Assembly (NCBI GenBank): GCA_020697375.1
Contig: JAJFBJ010000033.1
Coordinates: forward strand, 1 to 46,399
Origin: Nitrospira sp.
GTDB lineage: Bacteria; Nitrospirota; Nitrospiria; Nitrospirales; Nitrospiraceae
Direction of reading: 5' to 3'
Length of the DNA: 46,399 nucleotides
Position 1 is the stretch's first letter. Each line of letters starts with the position of its first letter. This document shows positions 44,450 to 46,399 of this stretch, piece after piece. The notes under the pieces were generated by a model. It did no database searches. It worked only from the letters and a program-made list of their open reading frames with translations, and was not told the DNA's origin. The position numbers were made by a program, and so were the translations under genes.

Positions 44450-44672
44450 GTGACACAGGGGTCACGCCGTTCGATCAACCGGCAATGTGACCGGCTCCAG
44501 CATCTTCTGACTAACCATCGGCTATGTTGCCACGGTTCGAGGCATGCTCGACGGTAGGATCAAGGGAAAGAGAAATGCCAGGCATGAGGTGCATGGGACA
44601 CAGTGTAATCATGTGGGCAGATCTTCTTGGATTCAAGGTTGAAGATTCAGCCTAGGCTGCGCCGTTGGGGTC

Positions 44673-45278
44673 TCATGGCTTGATATTGTTCCAATGCCTT
44701 ATTGTGCACATCGTGCATTCTTTGACAACGGTTAGGATATGGCTACTTTCACACGCTTGAATGTCCTGCCGTGAGAGCCGCGTCTGCCCAGAACATAAGT
44801 ACCGATCGAAAGAGTCTACCGTAAGATTGCCTGCCTTGCTCCCTTGCAGAAGTCGCAAAAGCTCTAATCCTGAATCCAAGTCCTTCAATAATGGTTGATG
44901 CAATTCCGTGATAGGGCCGTGTGGCGGCTTCAGTAGAATCTGTAGTCTGAACCTTTCGGAATAGGGGCGGATTAACACCTCATCAAGCGCCGACTCTGAA
45001 GATTGGATCACCACAGGTGGAAGCCATCGCAGAGGCCTCACTGGGCATTCTCTCTCAACTGTAGATGTCACCTCCGCAGCAGCGTGGACCGAATTATGGA
45101 GAGCAAGATAGAGAGAGAATAGCGATAAAGCGATTATCGCTCGGAATGTATGGCGAACATTGATGAACGAGCACTTGCAGGTATCCAAAAAAGCCTCCCT
45201 TGAATGTCGAGTAGGCATGTATCTGTGGCTAGGCTGGGTTGGAACCGTGACCATCAATGCTCCTGCTACTCTAGCCAT
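44673..45278 (-). CDS. Exported or anchored hypothetical protein, 201 aa
   Basis: The ATG at 45278 has GGAGG ten bases upstream, which supports a real gene. Residues about 45-67 form a hydrophobic segment ('RAIIALSLFSLYLALHNSVHA') with a possible signal cleavage. The N-terminus before it is unusually long, so an internal start at 45218 is also possible. The rest is soluble and has several cysteines, including a C-terminal 'ECTMC'. It is not a family I know. It points away from the phage-like gene. 44450-44672 holds no gene. Confidence 0.5.
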   Translation of the reverse strand: MARVAGALMVTVPTQPSHRYMPTRHSREAFLDTCKCSFINVRHTFRAIIALSLFSLYLALHNSVHAAAEVTSTVERECPVRPLRWLPPVVIQSSESALDEVLIRPYSERFRLQILLKPPHGPITELHQPLLKDLDSGLELLRLLQGSKAGNLTVDSFDRYLCSGQTRLSRQDIQACESSHILTVVKECTMCTIRHWNNIKP

Positions 45279-45532
45279 CAAGCCGCTTCCTCCAAGTCAC
45301 ACAAATGTGGGTTAGACTCCCTGCTAACATCAAGGAGTGCGAGGCGAGCAAATCGGCAATGCTGGAGTGGAGTTTGTAGGGGTATGGTGCCGAAGCCGGG
45401 ATTATATCAGTGGGGGTTGCTCAAGTCCTTGACGAATTGGGCAATCCCTGTCCCATCCGCAATGACAGGAGCGAAGTCAGTTAGCTCTCTTTGTTTCTAT
45501 TCACCTCTCCCGCTATCCCCTTGTCGTCCTCC

Positions 45533-45552
45533 TTAACACCTATTTAACACCT
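45533..45552. repeat. 9-bp direct repeat TTAACACCT, period 11
   Basis: TTAACACCT occurs at 45533-45541 and again at 45544-45552. The 11-base period is about one helical turn, so both copies would face the same side of the DNA, as in tandem protein-binding sites. Function unknown. Confidence 0.45.
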
Positions 45553-45611
45553 GGCCTCAACCGCGACCTTGGCAGCCGTTCAGGTTCTAGAATCGAGGGG
45601 GGTAGGGGGGT

Positions 45612-45635
45612 CACTTGAGCCGCGAACACTTGAGC
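45612..45635. repeat. 9-bp direct repeat CACTTGAGC, period 15
   Basis: CACTTGAGC occurs at 45612-45620 and 45627-45635, just after the two G-runs and about 115 bases before the phage-like gene. It may be part of an operator or promoter; no role can be assigned. Confidence 0.4.
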
Positions 45636-45678
45636 GCATCCCGCGCAAGAGACCGGTGGAATAAAAATCCGATGATCC

Positions 45679-45753
45679 ATGAAAATGTGTGAACCCAGAA
45701 AAAAGCAACCATGTGGGCATTGGTCACGACCGCGTAAGGAGGTGATCCGATGA
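45679..45753 (+). CDS. Possible 24-residue ORF overlapping the phage-like gene
   Basis: The frame MKMCEPRKKQPCGHWSRPRK... ends in a TGA that overlaps the ATG of the phage-like gene (ATGA), the standard coupling arrangement. The peptide is basic and has two Cys and one His. Its coding sequence contains the strong Shine-Dalgarno of the next gene. No good ribosome site precedes it, so it may be chance. Confidence 0.3.
   Translation: MKMCEPRKKQPCGHWSRPRKEVIR
45735..45748 (+). promoter_or_regulatory. Exceptionally long Shine-Dalgarno (14 bases)
   Basis: TAAGGAGGTGATCC is the exact complement of the last 14 bases of the usual bacterial 16S rRNA 3' end. Its AGGAGG core lies 7 bases before the ATG at 45750, the ideal spacing. 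This implies very efficient translation initiation. Confidence 0.85.
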
Positions 45754-46399
45754 AATTCTTAGAAGACTATGCACCACGAGACAAGCGCTTCTGCTCCATT
45801 GTACCGTTGCTCATGGCTGGCGGGGCAGTCGCGGGCATGGGCGGCTCCATCTTCAGCGGCATCATGGGTAAGTCGGCCGCGAAGAAGCAGGAAGAATCGA
45901 TCAGGCAAGCGCAGGAAAAGGCGACCGGTGCCGTCCAGAAATACAGCGACCAGGCCCAAGGCTGGCTGCGGTCCTTCCGGGAGCGTGGCGATACGGCCAA
46001 TCAAAGCATTGAAGACATCTTGGCCGGCAAGCTCAACCTTGACGATATGGTGCAATCCAGTTCGCTGTTCAAGTTCCAACAGCAGGAAGGGGAGCGCGGG
46101 ATCAACCGGCAACTCAGAGCGCGTGGCATGTATGGATCTGGGGCTGGTCTCGAAACCCTGGCCAGGTTCGAAAGCCAATTGGTCGGCGAGGAAGGTGAGC
46201 GCTACATGAGCCGGCTCTTTGACATGTCCAAGCAAGGCTTGTCGGCAGGCAGTCAGCTTTCGAGTCAGGATATGGCCACAGGAAAGACCCTCGCGGATCT
46301 CTTCATGCGGAGTGGGGAAACGATCGGGCAAGCCAGGGCTGGCGGTGACCTCGCGATGGGACAGATGGGGCAAGGCATTGCGGGCGCCGTGCAAGGCGG
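45750..46399 (+). CDS. Phage virion-like protein (DNA injection or tail-associated type), N-terminal part
   Basis: An open frame of 216 codons that continues past the right edge. The start is fixed by the strong ribosome site. An early hydrophobic glycine-rich stretch ('IVPLLMAGGAVAGMGGSIFSGIMGKSAAKKQEESI') is followed by helical, Gln-rich sequence and the segment 'SSLFKFQQQEGERGINRQLRARGMYGSGAGLETLARFESQLVGEEGERYMSRLFDMSKQG'. I recognise that pattern from phage structural proteins placed near tail or DNA-ejection genes. The small N-terminal membrane-like segment fits an injected protein. No other phage gene is visible inside the window, so prophage status is inferred. Confidence 0.6.
   Translation, partial: MKFLEDYAPRDKRFCSIVPLLMAGGAVAGMGGSIFSGIMGKSAAKKQEESIRQAQEKATGAVQKYSDQAQGWLRSFRERGDTANQSIEDILAGKLNLDDMVQSSSLFKFQQQEGERGINRQLRARGMYGSGAGLETLARFESQLVGEEGERYMSRLFDMSKQGLSAGSQLSSQDMATGKTLADLFMRSGETIGQARAGGDLAMGQMGQGIAGAVQG

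Larger units (their letters stand above)
45282..45678. other. Gene-free region upstream of the phage-like gene
   Basis: About 400 bases without a supported gene. It contains two short direct-repeat pairs (listed separately) and two six-G runs separated by TA at 45597-45610. This is a plausible control or boundary region of the phage-like island. No integrase or att core could be identified. Confidence 0.45.

Noticed and set aside
45301..45335. T-arm-like sequence (GGGTTAGACTCCC) as a tRNA fragment or phage att site
   Set aside because: The stem does not pair beyond three bases and no acceptor or anticodon arm can be found.
45735..45748. The minus strand reads as the 16S rRNA 3' end, suggesting an rRNA gene fragment
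   Set aside because: The bases next to it do not match the conserved 16S helix that precedes that tail, and the plus strand has an ATG at ideal spacing followed by a long coding frame.
1..46399. CRISPR arrays, transposases or insertion sequences
   Set aside because: No regularly spaced repeats, transposase motifs or terminal inverted repeats were seen on either strand.

Overview
The window looks like part of a Nitrospira-type (phylum Nitrospirota) chromosome. The strongest reason is a complex I operon that carries two nuoM genes and lacks nuoE, nuoF and nuoH, an arrangement known from nitrite-oxidising Nitrospira and a few other lineages. GC-rich codon use, close gene packing and several lineage-type hypothetical proteins fit. 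No rRNA or named marker confirms the genus, so this assignment is an inference.

Layout. 1-5433 holds a partial M24 peptidase, two hypothetical genes, a class I amidotransferase-like hydrolase, an amino-acid permease, and a minus-strand pair of a tandem desulforedoxin-like protein and a PsiE-family membrane protein. 5648-9910 is a minus-strand housekeeping run: nagZ, pepA, queE and a HAD phosphatase. A tRNA-Leu(GAG) follows at 10142. 10514-12668 is a PAS histidine kinase whose ATP-binding domain has decayed, followed by an intact receiver protein. 13227-15602 is a priA homologue that has lost its helicase motifs. 15786-17333 is an OmpA-family protein with a clear terminator.

17919-31596 is the operon nuoABCD-G-IJKLMMN. 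It encodes the quinone-side arm (B, C, D, I), a full-length iron-sulfur NuoG, and membrane subunits A, J, K, L, M1, M2 and N. The NADH-dehydrogenase subunits E and F and the membrane anchor H are absent and must lie elsewhere or be replaced. The second NuoM has lost the family's transmembrane lysine. Immediately downstream lie a CHASE3-like histidine kinase, a stand-alone receiver and a hybrid kinase (31759-35385).

35521-41375 is a mixed housekeeping block: a phosphodiester glycosidase-like protein, an exported rhodanese, a lipoprotein, pyrE, a CbiX-like protein, a TudS-DUF1722 fusion, a PDZ protein, a small protein and rnhA. 42045-43500 is a glycosyltransferase/methyltransferase pair. From about 43500 gene density falls and the genes become unrecognisable. 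The window ends inside a phage-like virion protein gene at 45750, preceded by an exceptionally complete Shine-Dalgarno sequence, so the right edge is probably the start of a prophage or phage-derived island.

The best candidates for something new are the two decayed enzymes with preserved scaffolds (PriA and the PAS kinase), the altered second NuoM in a complex I without E, F and H, and the tandem desulforedoxin-like protein with an altered metal site.
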